Positions 1 through 8,399 of a stretch of 64,000 nucleotides of DNA are shown in pieces. The notes below the pieces were generated by a model. It ran no database searches. It was not told the DNA's origin and saw nothing but the letters and a program-made list of their open reading frames with translations. Source of the DNA: Roseococcus sp. SYP-B2431 (GTDB lineage: Bacteria; Pseudomonadota; Alphaproteobacteria; Acetobacterales; Acetobacteraceae); assembly GCF_004336745.1 (NCBI RefSeq), contig NZ_SJXD01000025.1:62001-126000 (forward strand), written 5' to 3'. Position 1 is the first letter of the stretch; every line of letters begins with the position of its first letter. The translations under genes and the position numbers were made by a program.

Positions 1-593
1 AGGAAGGGGATGAGCGCCCAGTTGGCGTTCAGCCCCTTGCCGGTGGAGGAATGCGCCTGCACGCCCTCGGCCGTCGCGGTGAAGGCGATATGGGCGCGAT
101 GGCCGCGCACCGGGATCAGGCTGGTCGGCTCGGCGACGATGGTGCCGCGCAGCCCGGCGCGCTGCGCGAGCTTCGAATGCTCGGCGATGGTGCGGGCGCC
201 CTGCTTGGTCGTCTCCTCGTCGGTGGTGATGAGCAGCGTGGCGCGCTTCGCGGCCCTGGCCGCCATGATGCAGGCGGCGACATTGGCCTTCATGTCCACA
301 GAGCCGAGCCCGTGCAGGATGCCGCCGGCGACGCGGCCGCTCCAGGGGTCGTCCGTCCAGCCGGTGTCGGGCACCGTGTCCATGTGGCCGGAGAGGGCGA
401 GGCCCCCAGGGCCGCCGCGATGCGCCACCAGGCAGCGCTTCGCGACCCCGGCGGCGTCCGTGTAGTCGAGCCGCTCGATCTCGAAGCCGTCCAGCTCGGC
501 CTCGATCCGGTCGGCGACGGGAATGTTCGAAAGGGGGCTGCGGCTGTCGATCCGCACCAGATCGACGGCGAGACGAACGAGGTCATTTTCCAT
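1..593 (-). CDS. M20 family metallohydrolase, 5' part only (runs off the window)
   Basis: The reverse strand is open from an ATG at 593 to the window edge, giving 197 residues of the N-terminal part. The translation shows the M20 signatures: GHMDTVP near residue 69, then GSVDMKAN, TTDEETT and a HSSTGKGLNAN segment where the dimerisation domain starts. The GHMDTVP and DEE residues are the usual metal and catalytic ligands of acetylornithine deacetylase/succinyl-diaminopimelate desuccinylase-type enzymes, which hydrolyse an amide of an amino acid. The gene is divergent from the operon starting at 642, with only 48 bp between the two starts, so they probably share control. The exact substrate cannot be read from the sequence. 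Confidence 0.85.
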   Translation of the reverse strand, partial: MENDLVRLAVDLVRIDSRSPLSNIPVADRIEAELDGFEIERLDYTDAAGVAKRCLVAHRGGPGGLALSGHMDTVPDTGWTDDPWSGRVAGGILHGLGSVDMKANVAACIMAARAAKRATLLITTDEETTKQGARTIAEHSKLAQRAGLRGTIVAEPTSLIPVRGHRAHIAFTATAEGVQAHSSTGKGLNANWALIPF

Positions 594-641
594 GGCGGCC
601 CAGGCTTGCCCGAAGCGGGCGCGCGCGCAACCCTGGCCGGC

Positions 642-1760
642 ATGGCTTCCTATATCGACCCGCGCTCCGGCCGCCTCTATCCTATTGAAATCCCACGCTG
701 GTGCGGCGAGGACGGCGCACCGCTGCTGGTGAGCGACCTGCCCGGCATCGGGCGGGACGACATCGAGCGGGGCCTCCGCAGCATCTGGCGCTACGCCGCC
801 GCGCTGCCCTTCCTGCCCGTACGGCCCATCACCATGGGGGAGGGCTGCACGCCCCTGGTGGAGCATGAGGTCGGGGGCACGACGACCCTGCTGAAATGCG
901 AATGGTTCATGCCGACCGGCAGCTTCAAGGACCGCGGCGCCTCGGTGATGCTGTCCCTCCTGCGGGAGCAGGGCGTCACGGCCGTGCTGGAGGACAGTTC
1001 CGGCAATGGCGGCGCGGCGGTTTCGGCCTATGCGGCGGCGGGCGGCATGGCCGCGACGATCTTCGTCCCCGCCAGCACCAGCCCGGCAAAGACGGTGCAA
1101 AGCCGGGCGGCGGGGGCCGCGATCACCCTGGTCCCTGGCTCGCGGCAGGATTGCGCGGATGCGGCGGAGCGCGAGGCGGAGAAGATCTTCTATGCCAGCC
1201 ACAACTGGCAGCCCTTCTTCCTCCAGGGCACCAAGACGCTGGCCTATGAGCTTTGGGAAGACCTGAACTTCACCGCGCCCGACAATGTGGTCGTGCCCTG
1301 CGGCGCGGGCTCCAACGTGCTGGGCGCCTATATCGGCTTTTCGGAGCTGCTGCGGGCGGGGCAGATCGCGAAGCTGCCGCGCATCTTCGCCGCCCAGCCG
1401 GCCCATTGCGCGCCGATCGCCCGCGCCGCCCTGGGCCTCGATCCCGTGGAGGCGAAGCCCACCATTGCCGAGGGCACCGCGATCTCCAAGCCGCTGCGCA
1501 CGGCCGAATGCCTGCGCGCCATGCGCGAGAGCGGCGGCGGCGCGGTGATGCTGAGCGAGGAGGAGATCGCCGCGGCCGCGCTGAACCTGGCGAAGCGCGG
1601 CGTCTATGTGGAGCCGACCTCGGCCCAGGCGGCGGCCGCCGTGCCGAAGCTCATCGCCTCGGGCAAGATCGCTGCGCGCGAGACGACGGTGGCGGTGCTG
1701 ACCGGCACCGGCCTCAAATCCACGCCGCGCTATGCCGAGATGCTGGGGGTCGCGATATGA
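642..1760 (+). CDS. Threonine synthase-like pyridoxal-phosphate enzyme (fold type II)
   Basis: The protein has 372 residues. It has the fold-type-II PLP layout: the PLP lysine lies in GSFKDRGA near residue 98, followed by a glycine/serine-rich phosphate-binding stretch (SSGNGG) and a GAGS segment. This matches threonine synthase and related beta-eliminating or replacing enzymes. No homoserine genes are nearby. Its partners are an M81 hydrolase and a DSD1-type enzyme, so a catabolic role on a beta-substituted amino acid is at least as likely as threonine biosynthesis (inference). The start ATG at 642 is chosen because the sequence upstream does not look like the family. The stop overlaps the next start by 4 bp (ATGA). 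Confidence 0.8.
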   Translation: MASYIDPRSGRLYPIEIPRWCGEDGAPLLVSDLPGIGRDDIERGLRSIWRYAAALPFLPVRPITMGEGCTPLVEHEVGGTTTLLKCEWFMPTGSFKDRGASVMLSLLREQGVTAVLEDSSGNGGAAVSAYAAAGGMAATIFVPASTSPAKTVQSRAAGAAITLVPGSRQDCADAAEREAEKIFYASHNWQPFFLQGTKTLAYELWEDLNFTAPDNVVVPCGAGSNVLGAYIGFSELLRAGQIAKLPRIFAAQPAHCAPIARAALGLDPVEAKPTIAEGTAISKPLRTAECLRAMRESGGGAVMLSEEEIAAAALNLAKRGVYVEPTSAQAAAAVPKLIASGKIAARETTVAVLTGTGLKSTPRYAEMLGVAI

Positions 1761-3256
1761 AGAACCCGCGCATCGCGCTGCTGGGCTTTTCCATCGAGTG
1801 CAACCGCTTCGCGCCGGTCGCGACGGAGGCCGACTTCGCCTATCGCTGCCTGCTGCGCGGCGAGGCCATCGTCACGGACTCCCGCAGCGCCTCGCCCCAG
1901 GCGTTGGGCGAGATGCCCGGCTTCGTCACCGACATGGACGCGGCGGGGCGCTGGCAGCCGCGCCCCGTCCTGCTCGCCATGGCCGAGCCGAACGGCCCGG
2001 TGGACCACGCCTTCTTCGAGACGCTGATGGCCGAATGGCAGGCCGGGCTGCGCGCGCTGCGCGGACAGGTGGACGGCGTCTTCTGCGTCATGCACGGCGC
2101 GGGTCTGACGACGGTGCTCGACGATCCGGAGGGCGCCGTTCAGGCACTGGTCCGCGCCGAGCTGGGCGAGCTGCCCTTCATCTGCAGCTACGACCTGCAT
2201 GCCAATGTCTCCGACGCCAATGTCGCGCTGAACGACGCCTATGTCGGCTACCTCACGAACCCGCATATGGACATGCGCGAGCGCGGTGCCGAGAGCGCCC
2301 AGCTCATGCGCCGCCTCCTGGCCGGCGAGCGCTTTTGCCGCGCGCATCGGCGCCTGCCCATCGTCGCGCCCACGGTGTCTCTTCTCACCGCTCAGGGGCC
2401 CTATGCCGAGGTGATCAACCTCGGCCAGGAGCGCCGCGCCGCCGATCCGCGCATCGCCAATGTCTCCGTCATGGCCGGCTTCGCCTATGGCGACACACCC
2501 TTCAACGGGATGACGGCCGTCGTCACCGGCACGCATCAGGGCGCGGTGGATCGCCTGGCCGATGAGCTGGCGGCGGCCGCCTGGGCGCGGCGCGATCGCT
2601 TCGTCGCCAAGCTCACCAGTCTGGAAGAAGCGACGCAGCGCGCACTGACCAGCGAGACCCCGCTCGCCTTCGCCGATGTCGCCGACAATCCCGGCGGCGG
2701 CGGGAGCGGCAACACCATGTGGCTGCTGGAATCCTTCCATCGCGCGGGCGTGCAGGGCGCCGTCTTCGGCGTGATCCACGATCCGGCGCTGGCGGCCGAG
2801 GCGCATGGCCTGGGCGTCGGGCAGAGTTTCGAGGCCCGCTTCAACCGCGCCGCCGAGCAGGACCCCTTCCGCCGCCCCTTCGCGGCGCAGGCCAAGGTGA
2901 TGGCCCTCTCGGACGGCAAGGTCGCCGGCCGTCGCGGCATCTTCGCCGGGACCGCGATGCAGCTGGGCGAGACCGCCTGGATCCAGATCGACGGCATCGC
3001 CGTCGTCGTCATCAGCCAGCGCACCCAATGCGCCGACCCCGCCTTCCTCGAGCATCTCGGCATCGACGTGCGCAAGGCCCGCGCCGTGGTGGTGAAGTCG
3101 CGCGGGCATTTCCGCGGCGGCTTCGACGAGTTCTTCCAGCACGAGCAGATCGTCGAGGTGGACGCCCCCGGCCTGACCTCGCCCATTCTCACCCGTTTCG
3201 ACTGGCAGAAGCTGCCGCGGCCCGTATTGCCGATCGACCAGGACACCGACCGATGA
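1757..3256 (+). CDS. M81 family metallopeptidase (MlrC-like)
   Basis: This is a 499-residue protein of the M81/DUF1485 type, related to microcystinase C (MlrC), a zinc-dependent hydrolase of small linear peptides or amides. Recognisable features are the N-terminal GFSIECNRFAP segment, the MHGAG motif, a YDLHAN motif (H and D are probable metal ligands), the NPHMDM stretch and DNPGGGGSG further on. Length is normal for the family. The start overlaps the preceding stop (ATGA), and the stop overlaps the next start in the same way, so the gene is translationally coupled in the operon. In such clusters these enzymes usually open a small amide or cyclic compound. The substrate here is unknown. Confidence 0.88.
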   Translation: MKNPRIALLGFSIECNRFAPVATEADFAYRCLLRGEAIVTDSRSASPQALGEMPGFVTDMDAAGRWQPRPVLLAMAEPNGPVDHAFFETLMAEWQAGLRALRGQVDGVFCVMHGAGLTTVLDDPEGAVQALVRAELGELPFICSYDLHANVSDANVALNDAYVGYLTNPHMDMRERGAESAQLMRRLLAGERFCRAHRRLPIVAPTVSLLTAQGPYAEVINLGQERRAADPRIANVSVMAGFAYGDTPFNGMTAVVTGTHQGAVDRLADELAAAAWARRDRFVAKLTSLEEATQRALTSETPLAFADVADNPGGGGSGNTMWLLESFHRAGVQGAVFGVIHDPALAAEAHGLGVGQSFEARFNRAAEQDPFRRPFAAQAKVMALSDGKVAGRRGIFAGTAMQLGETAWIQIDGIAVVVISQRTQCADPAFLEHLGIDVRKARAVVVKSRGHFRGGFDEFFQHEQIVEVDAPGLTSPILTRFDWQKLPRPVLPIDQDTDR

Positions 3257-4344
3257 ACCTCGACGACATTCAGACGCCCGCCCTCGTGCTCGACCTTGGC
3301 GTGCTGAGGCGCAACCTGAAGCTGATGACGGACGCGCTGGCGCGCCACCCCGGCGTGGTGCTGCGCCCGCATATGAAGACGTCGAAGTCCGCCGAGGTGG
3401 CGAAGCTGGCCGCGCCCGATTTCGGGCCCATCACCGTCTCAACCCTGGCGGAGGCCGAGTATTTCGCGAAGGCCGGCTGGATCGACCAGATCTACGCGGT
3501 CGGCATCACGCCGCAGAAGCTGGAGCGGGTCGCTGCCCTGAACGCGGCGGGCGCCCGCATCAAGATCATCACCGACGACGTGGAGATGGCGGGGAAGATC
3601 GCGGAGCATCCCGGCCTGCTGGCTGCGCTGGTCGAGGTCGATAGCGGCGAGCATCGCGGCGGCATCGTCCCTGAGAGCGCCATGGAGGTGGCGAAGGCGC
3701 TCGGCGGAAAAATGCTCGGCACCTTCACCCATGGCGGCCATTCCTATGCGGGCCGCTCCCAGGCCGAGATGGAAGAGGTCGCGGAGGCCGAGCGCAAGGC
3801 CGTGGCCGACACCGCCCAGGCGATGCGAGGCGCCGGGCTGAAGGTGAAGATCGTGTCCATGGGCTCTTCGCCCACGGCGCTCTACGCGAAGAGCCTGGAG
3901 GGCGTCACCGAGGTGCGCGCCGGCGTCTATATGTTCGGCGACCTCTTCCAGGGCCAGATCGGCACGCATCCGCTGCGGGACATCGCCGTGACCGTGCTGG
4001 CCAGCGTCATCGGCAAGCGCCCCGATCGCGGCACGGTGCTGCTGGATGCCGGCGCAATGGCCATGAGCAAGGACCGCAGCACCGAGGCGGCGCCGAAGGA
4101 TTACGGCTTCGGCCTGATGCTCGATATCGATGGCCAACCGACCTTCGGCGATGCCATCATGCGGCGGGCCTATCAGGAGCATGGCGAGGTGCTGGTGCCC
4201 GGCGGCAAGACCTTCCGGATCGGCGACAAGGTGCGCGTCGCGCCGAACCACACCTGCATGACCGTTGCGGCCCACACGCAGTACCACGTGGTGGATGGCG
4301 GCCGGAAGGTGATCGGCGTTTGGGACAGGGTGAACCACTGGTGA
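3253..4344 (+). CDS. DSD1 family PLP-dependent enzyme (D-threonine aldolase / D-serine dehydratase-like, fold type III)
   Basis: The protein has 363 residues and the N-terminal alanine-racemase-type barrel of the DSD1 family. The opening TPALVLDL is followed by LRPHMKTSK, where the lysine is the expected PLP Schiff base, and THGGHSY and SMGSSPT lie later in the barrel. The C-terminal domain carries PNHTCMT, where the His and Cys are the usual divalent-metal ligands that activate the beta-hydroxyl group. Known members cleave or dehydrate D-beta-hydroxy amino acids. It overlaps both neighbours by 4 bp. Together with the fold-type-II enzyme at 642 it suggests breakdown of a beta-hydroxy amino acid (inference). 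Confidence 0.85.
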   Translation: MNLDDIQTPALVLDLGVLRRNLKLMTDALARHPGVVLRPHMKTSKSAEVAKLAAPDFGPITVSTLAEAEYFAKAGWIDQIYAVGITPQKLERVAALNAAGARIKIITDDVEMAGKIAEHPGLLAALVEVDSGEHRGGIVPESAMEVAKALGGKMLGTFTHGGHSYAGRSQAEMEEVAEAERKAVADTAQAMRGAGLKVKIVSMGSSPTALYAKSLEGVTEVRAGVYMFGDLFQGQIGTHPLRDIAVTVLASVIGKRPDRGTVLLDAGAMAMSKDRSTEAAPKDYGFGLMLDIDGQPTFGDAIMRRAYQEHGEVLVPGGKTFRIGDKVRVAPNHTCMTVAAHTQYHVVDGGRKVIGVWDRVNHW

Positions 4345-4751
4345 CACCACGGCACGCCGACCTGCTGGCCCTGCGGGAAAGCGAGACGGCGCGCATGCTC
4401 GCCGCCTGCTCGCATTGCGGCGCCTGCTTCGAGGCGTGCCCGATGGTCCCCTACGCCCCGGACGCGAAGGGCGCGGAAAAATCCGAGACGGTGCGCGGCG
4501 TGCTCGACGTGCTGACGGGCGGGCAGGGGGATGCCGCGGCCCGCGCCTGGATCGCCGTCTGCACCCGCAGCGCGAGCTGCAACGAGGCCTGCCCGGAGGC
4601 GGTGAATCCCATGCTGATGCTGCGCCTCGCCAAATGGCGCGCCAATGAGACGGGCGTGCTGCCCAAGCGCGACGCGGCGGAAACCATGTCGCGCGTGAAG
4701 GTCTTCGCGCGGCTTTCCTTCTCCGAGGACGAGCAGAGGGACTGGCTATGA
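4341..4751 (+). CDS. Small 4Fe-4S ferredoxin-type protein (heterodisulfide reductase C / GlcF N-terminal-like)
   Basis: The protein has 136 residues with two cysteine clusters typical of an electron-transfer subunit: CSHCGACFEACP near residue 26, and a later CTRSASCNEACP in which one spacing is unusual. The GTG start at 4341 overlaps the previous stop (GTGA) and is preferred to the upstream in-frame TTG. The product resembles the Fe-S half of glycolate oxidase GlcF or of HdrC, split here from its CCG-domain partner, which follows with a 4 bp overlap. No flavin subunit is present in the window, so its electron donor must be encoded elsewhere or be non-flavin. Confidence 0.8.
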   Translation: MTPRHADLLALRESETARMLAACSHCGACFEACPMVPYAPDAKGAEKSETVRGVLDVLTGGQGDAAARAWIAVCTRSASCNEACPEAVNPMLMLRLAKWRANETGVLPKRDAAETMSRVKVFARLSFSEDEQRDWL

Positions 4752-5587
4752 CCGAAGTTCGGAAGAGCGTCTTCTGGTACGGCTGCAACATGACGCGGCA
4801 CGGCGAGATCATCCGCCTGAGCGAGCGCATCCTCCAGGCCGTCGGCGTCGAGGCCGCGCCGGTGGGCGGGCCCAGCGCCTGCTGCGGCAGCCCCAAGGAG
4901 AGCACCCCCAGGATCGCCGAGGGCATGGGCGACCGCACCATGAAGACCTTCAACGCGAGCGGCACGCCCCGGGTCATCACCTGGTGCCCCTCCTGCCACA
5001 TGAACCTCGACGACTTCATGGGGCAGACGAACGACCGGAACTTCGACAGCCGGCACCTTTGCGAGGCGCTGCACGAGCAGCGCGACCGGCTGGCACCGCT
5101 GCTGACGCAGACGGTGGAGGCGCGCTTCTTCGTGGACCGCCATGTGGGCTTCCACGGCCGGGTGCCGGTGAACGACATCATCCCGCAACTGCTGTCGATG
5201 ATCCCTGGCGCGACCTTCGCGGACCACTCGTTCCGCGCGCCGAGCTACATGTGCTTCGGTCTCGCCCCGATCCCCGGCGCCCTGGCCGACGCCCAGCGCG
5301 CCACCCTGGCGGCGATGCGCGAGACGGGGGCGGACACGCTCGTCACCATCTTCCACTCCTGCCACCGCGAGATGATCGGGCTGGAGCGGGACCATGGCAT
5401 CCGGGTGGTGAACTGGGTCCACCTGCTCGCGGAGGCGATGGGGATCCCCTACGAGGACGAGTACAAGGCCTGGCGCAACGCCGGGGACCCGCTGGCCGCC
5501 ATCGGCCCCGAGCGCGTCGCGGCCGCCGGCGAGGTCGCCGTGCAGAAGCTGGTGCTGCCGGAGCTGACGCGGCCGCGGCTGGTCTGA
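4748..5587 (+). CDS. CCG-domain (Fe-S)-binding protein (HdrB / GlcF C-terminal-like)
   Basis: The protein has 279 residues. The first half contains an intact CCG cysteine set: C13, C45-C46, C80 and C83, a C-X31-CC-X33-CxxC spacing that fits the HdrB/GlpC/GlcF family. The second half keeps only scattered cysteines (YMCFG, SCHREM), so the second CCG motif is degenerate. It is the last gene of the overlapping operon that begins at 642 and is followed about 150 bp later by a terminator-like hairpin. It probably forms a two-subunit Fe-S relay with the preceding small ferredoxin-like protein, passing electrons from oxidation of the substrate handled by the upstream enzymes (inference). Confidence 0.8.
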   Translation: MTEVRKSVFWYGCNMTRHGEIIRLSERILQAVGVEAAPVGGPSACCGSPKESTPRIAEGMGDRTMKTFNASGTPRVITWCPSCHMNLDDFMGQTNDRNFDSRHLCEALHEQRDRLAPLLTQTVEARFFVDRHVGFHGRVPVNDIIPQLLSMIPGATFADHSFRAPSYMCFGLAPIPGALADAQRATLAAMRETGADTLVTIFHSCHREMIGLERDHGIRVVNWVHLLAEAMGIPYEDEYKAWRNAGDPLAAIGPERVAAAGEVAVQKLVLPELTRPRLV

Positions 5588-5631
5588 AAGACACGCACAT
5601 GCTTAGATTGTGGATGCCTGCCTGCCCGGAC

Positions 5632-5667
5632 AAAAAGAAGCCCCGCGAGGCTTTCGCCAGGCGGGGC
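5632..5667 (-). terminator. Candidate rho-independent terminator for the LysR/trxB transcript
   Basis: On the minus strand a perfect 7 bp stem (GCCCCGC with GCGGGGC, plus an inner GGC/GCC pairing) is followed by CTTCTTTTTG. It lies about 150 bp past the LysR stop, so it could end that transcript. Confidence 0.5.
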
Positions 5668-5738
5668 AGTCATACAGGGAGACTTCACGTCTGAAAGACG
5701 CAGGATCGGGAGACCCTATCGACGCCAAAGCGCCGATG

Positions 5739-5758
5739 CCCCTGAATTTAGGGGTTTT
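5739..5758 (+). terminator. Candidate rho-independent terminator for the operon at 642-5587
   Basis: CCCCT, a six-base loop and AGGGG are followed directly by TTTT on the plus strand. The position, downstream of the last Fe-S gene and before the convergent LysR gene, fits a transcript end. The stem is short (5 bp). Confidence 0.5.
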
Positions 5759-5817
5759 GCTGCCATGCGAAAGATAGCTTTGCTAGCATCAGCATTGCAG
5801 GAAACGCATGCGCCGGC

Positions 5818-6711
5818 CTAATGCGAATTGGAGGCCAGTTCCGTGACGAGGAAATCGCGGAAGACGGAAACCCGCTTCGAGGACCGCATCTCCTCCGGAT
5901 AGACGAAATAGGCGTTGATCTTCGGCGCCTTCAGCTCCGGAAGCACCGTCACCAGCCCCTCCAGCTCATGCCCCATGTAGTCCGGCATCGCGGCCAGGCC
6001 GAGGCCCGACTGCACCGCGCGCAGCATGCCGGTGAGGCTGTTCACCTCCACCGTGCCGCGCCGCGCCTGGCCGGGCCGGCGGCCCACCTCGGCGAGCCAG
6101 TTGATTTCCTCCACCGGCGGCCGGTAGTCGCCCCAGATGATCAGGCGGTGCGCGTCGAGATCCTCCGGCCGCTGCGGGATGCCGTGCTTCTTGAGGTAGT
6201 CGGCGCTGCCCACGATCCGCCAGCCGAAGGTCGCGATGTGGCGCTGGATCAGGTCCGGCTGGCGAGGCGGGTGCATGCGGATGGCGACGTCGGCCTCGCG
6301 CATGGCGAGGTCGAGATCGGCGTCGTCCAGCACCACGGAGACGTTGATCTCCGGATAGGTTTCCAGGAAGCGGTGCAATCGGGGCGAGAGCCAGGAGGCG
6401 CCGAAGCCCGTCGTGGTCGTGACCTTGAGCCGGCCGGCCGGGCGTTCGCGCCCCTCGGTCAGCAGCGCCTCGGTCATGGCGAGCTTGGCGAAGACCTCGC
6501 GGACGGTGCGGTTCAGCGTCTCGCCGGCCTCGGTGAGGATCAGGCCGCGCGCGTGGCGGTGGAAGAGCGGCACCGAAAGGGCCTCCTCCAGCGCCTGTAT
6601 CTGCCGCGAGACGGCCGATTGCGAGAGCGCCAGCGTCTCGCCCGCATGGGTGAAGCTTCCAGCCTCGGCAACGGCGTGGAAAACCCGGAGCTTGTCCCAG
6701 TCCAATGGCAT
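5818..6711 (-). CDS. LysR family transcriptional regulator
   Basis: The protein has 297 residues. An N-terminal winged helix-turn-helix (about residues 4-63, with SFTHAGETLALSQSAVSRQI) is followed by a LysR effector-binding domain of normal length. It is transcribed with trxB, whose stop overlaps its ATG (TGATG). A LysR gene directly behind trxB recurs in alphaproteobacteria, so this is a core locus and not obviously a regulator of the convergent operon at 642-5587. The effector is unknown. Confidence 0.9.
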   Translation of the reverse strand: MPLDWDKLRVFHAVAEAGSFTHAGETLALSQSAVSRQIQALEEALSVPLFHRHARGLILTEAGETLNRTVREVFAKLAMTEALLTEGRERPAGRLKVTTTTGFGASWLSPRLHRFLETYPEINVSVVLDDADLDLAMREADVAIRMHPPRQPDLIQRHIATFGWRIVGSADYLKKHGIPQRPEDLDAHRLIIWGDYRPPVEEINWLAEVGRRPGQARRGTVEVNSLTGMLRAVQSGLGLAAMPDYMGHELEGLVTVLPELKAPKINAYFVYPEEMRSSKRVSVFRDFLVTELASNSH

Positions 6712-7682
6712 CAGGCTGCGGCCTTCTCTTGGGCATGTTCCTGTTCGGCCAGGAATTCTTCGGCGTCGAGGGCTGCCATGCAGCCGGTGCCCGCGGCCGT
6801 GACGGCCTGGCGGTAGATCTTGTCCGCAACGTCTCCGGCGGCGAAGACGCCTGTGACATTGGTGCGCGTGCCGCCCGGCTCGACGACCAGATAGCCGCTC
6901 TGGTCCATGTCGAGCTGGCCGCGGAACAGGCTGGTCGCGGGGTCATGGCCGATCGCCACGAAGATGCCGTCCACCGGCAGCTCCCGGCGCTCGCCGGTCT
7001 TCATGTGGCGCAGGGCCAGGGCGCGGGCGACGGGGCGGGCGGCCTCCGTGCCGATCATCGCCTCGGTCGCCATGTCCCAGAGCACGGTGATGTTCTCCCT
7101 GGCGAAGAGGCGCTGCTGCAGGATGCGCTCGGCCCGCAGCGTGTCGCGGCGATGCACCAGAGTGACGTGCTTCGCGAGATTCGCGAGGTAAAGCGCTTCC
7201 TCCACGGCGGAGTTGCCGCCGCCGATGACCGCGACCTCCTTGCCGCGGAAGAAGAAGCCGTCGCAGGTCGCGCAGGCGGAGACGCCGAAGCCCGAGAGCT
7301 CCTGCTCGCCCGGGATGCCGAGCCAGCGCGCCTGGGCGCCGGTCGCGACGATCAGCGCCTCGGCGAGGTAGACGTCGCCGCTGTCGCACTCGGCGCGGAA
7401 CGGGCGGCGGGACAGGTCGACCCTGGTGACGATGTCGTATTTCAGCTCGGTGCCCACATGCTCGGCCTGGGCGCGCATCTGCTCCATGAGCTCCGGGCCC
7501 ATGATGCCCTTGGCGAAGCCCGGGTAGTTTTCGACATCGGTCGTGATGGTGAGCTGCCCTCCCGGCTGCATCCCTGCGACCAGAACGGGCCTGAGCCCGG
7601 CCCGGGCAGCATAGATGGCGGCCGTGTAACCGGCGGGACCAGCGCCGATGATCAGAAGGCGGGTCGGAAGGGTAGTGGGCAC
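6711..7682 (-). CDS. trxB: Thioredoxin-disulfide reductase
   Basis: The protein has 323 residues. The N-terminal FAD dinucleotide motif is GAGPAG, the redox-active centre is CATC (in SACATCDGFF), the NADPH motif is GGGNSAVEEA, and the C-terminal FAD-binding segment is GVFAAGDV. It reduces thioredoxin with NADPH in the cytoplasm. I chose the GTG at 7682 because a promoter-like pair (TTGTCC, 18 bp, GATATG) at 7716-7745 would place transcription start after the alternative in-frame ATG at 7718. No strong Shine-Dalgarno site precedes either start. Confidence 0.93.
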   Translation of the reverse strand: MPTTLPTRLLIIGAGPAGYTAAIYAARAGLRPVLVAGMQPGGQLTITTDVENYPGFAKGIMGPELMEQMRAQAEHVGTELKYDIVTRVDLSRRPFRAECDSGDVYLAEALIVATGAQARWLGIPGEQELSGFGVSACATCDGFFFRGKEVAVIGGGNSAVEEALYLANLAKHVTLVHRRDTLRAERILQQRLFARENITVLWDMATEAMIGTEAARPVARALALRHMKTGERRELPVDGIFVAIGHDPATSLFRGQLDMDQSGYLVVEPGGTRTNVTGVFAAGDVADKIYRQAVTAAGTGCMAALDAEEFLAEQEHAQEKAAA

Positions 7683-7715
7683 GGGCAAAATCCAAGCGAC
7701 GGCGTGTGTTGGACG

Positions 7716-7745
7716 CATATCTGCCCATCTTGCCCTGCGGGACAA
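7716..7745 (-). promoter_or_regulatory. Candidate sigma-70 promoter of trxB
   Basis: Reading the minus strand, TTGTCC (7745-7740) and GATATG (7721-7716) are separated by 18 bp. This is a weak match found by eye; its main value is that it supports the GTG start of trxB at 7682. Confidence 0.3.
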
Positions 7746-7754
7746 GACTGCCGC

Positions 7755-7783
7755 TTGCATATCCTTGCTTCCGCAATGATATT
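7755..7783 (+). promoter_or_regulatory. Candidate sigma-70 promoter of the Lrp gene
   Basis: TTGCAT and GATATT are separated by exactly 17 bp and lie 59 bp upstream of the Lrp ATG. It is the best promoter match in the trxB-lrp divergent region. Confidence 0.45.
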
Positions 7784-7841
7784 GCGCCGCAGCTTAAAAT
7801 CGGGCAACGAATCAACGCGCCGCAAACCAACTTGGGGACAC

Positions 7842-8300
7842 ATGGCAGAGCTGGACGCGATCGATCTGCGGATTCTCGCGGAACTACAGGCAGATGGGCG
7901 AATCACCAATGTGGAGCTCGCGAGTCGCGTCGGCCTCTCGGCGCCGCCCTGCCTGCGCAGGGTCCGGCGGCTCGAGGAGGCCGGCGTGCTGCGGGGCTAC
8001 CACGCCGATGTGGAGCCGGGGGCTCTCGGCTTCGAGGTCACCTTCTTCGCCATCGTCGGGCTGGAGAGCCAGAAGCAATCCATCCTCGACGCCTTCGAGG
8101 CGGAGGTCATCGCCTGGCCGGAGGTGCGCGAATGCCACATGATCCGCGGCGGCGGCGATTTTCTTCTCCGCCTGGTCGCGCGGAGCACGCCGCATGAGAA
8201 CGAGCTGACCAGCCGGCTCACCGGCGCCGCCAATGTGCTGAAGGTGCAGACCCTGCAGACGATCCGAACGGCCAAGAACGCGGCCGGCGTGCCGTTCTGA
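7842..8300 (+). CDS. Lrp/AsnC family transcriptional regulator
   Basis: The protein has 152 residues, normal for the family. It opens with LDAIDLRILAELQADGRITNVELA, the AsnC-type helix-turn-helix (about residues 4-63), followed by the RAM ligand-binding domain that senses amino acids. A GGGGA stretch precedes the ATG at 7842. The next gene on the same strand is a TRAP binding protein 100 bp downstream, which makes the transporter a plausible target (inference). Lrp-type proteins normally bind as octamers near their targets and often near their own promoter. Confidence 0.92.
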   Translation: MAELDAIDLRILAELQADGRITNVELASRVGLSAPPCLRRVRRLEEAGVLRGYHADVEPGALGFEVTFFAIVGLESQKQSILDAFEAEVIAWPEVRECHMIRGGGDFLLRLVARSTPHENELTSRLTGAANVLKVQTLQTIRTAKNAAGVPF

Positions 8301-8330
8301 GGCGGCGGAGAACAGAATTCTTCCCTTTCG

Positions 8331-8344
8331 TGACGCGAGCGTCA
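8331..8344. promoter_or_regulatory. Palindromic candidate operator upstream of the TRAP transporter
   Basis: TGACGC-GA-GCGTCA is a perfect 6-2-6 inverted repeat 56 bp before the TRAP binding-protein start. A CATAGG hexamer follows at 8343-8348 and could be a -10 box, which would place the palindrome in the promoter spacer. The cognate regulator is not identifiable. Confidence 0.4.
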
Positions 8345-8399
8345 TAGGCTCGGCCCCCTAGGGCGCGAGACAGCGCCCGGGGACGACCGGGAGGACAAC

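Noticed and set aside
1730-3142. Long open frame on the minus strand opposite the M81 gene (470 codons)
   Set aside because: It lies over a clear M81 coding region, has no family features and shows the repetitive charged pattern of a high-GC shadow frame.
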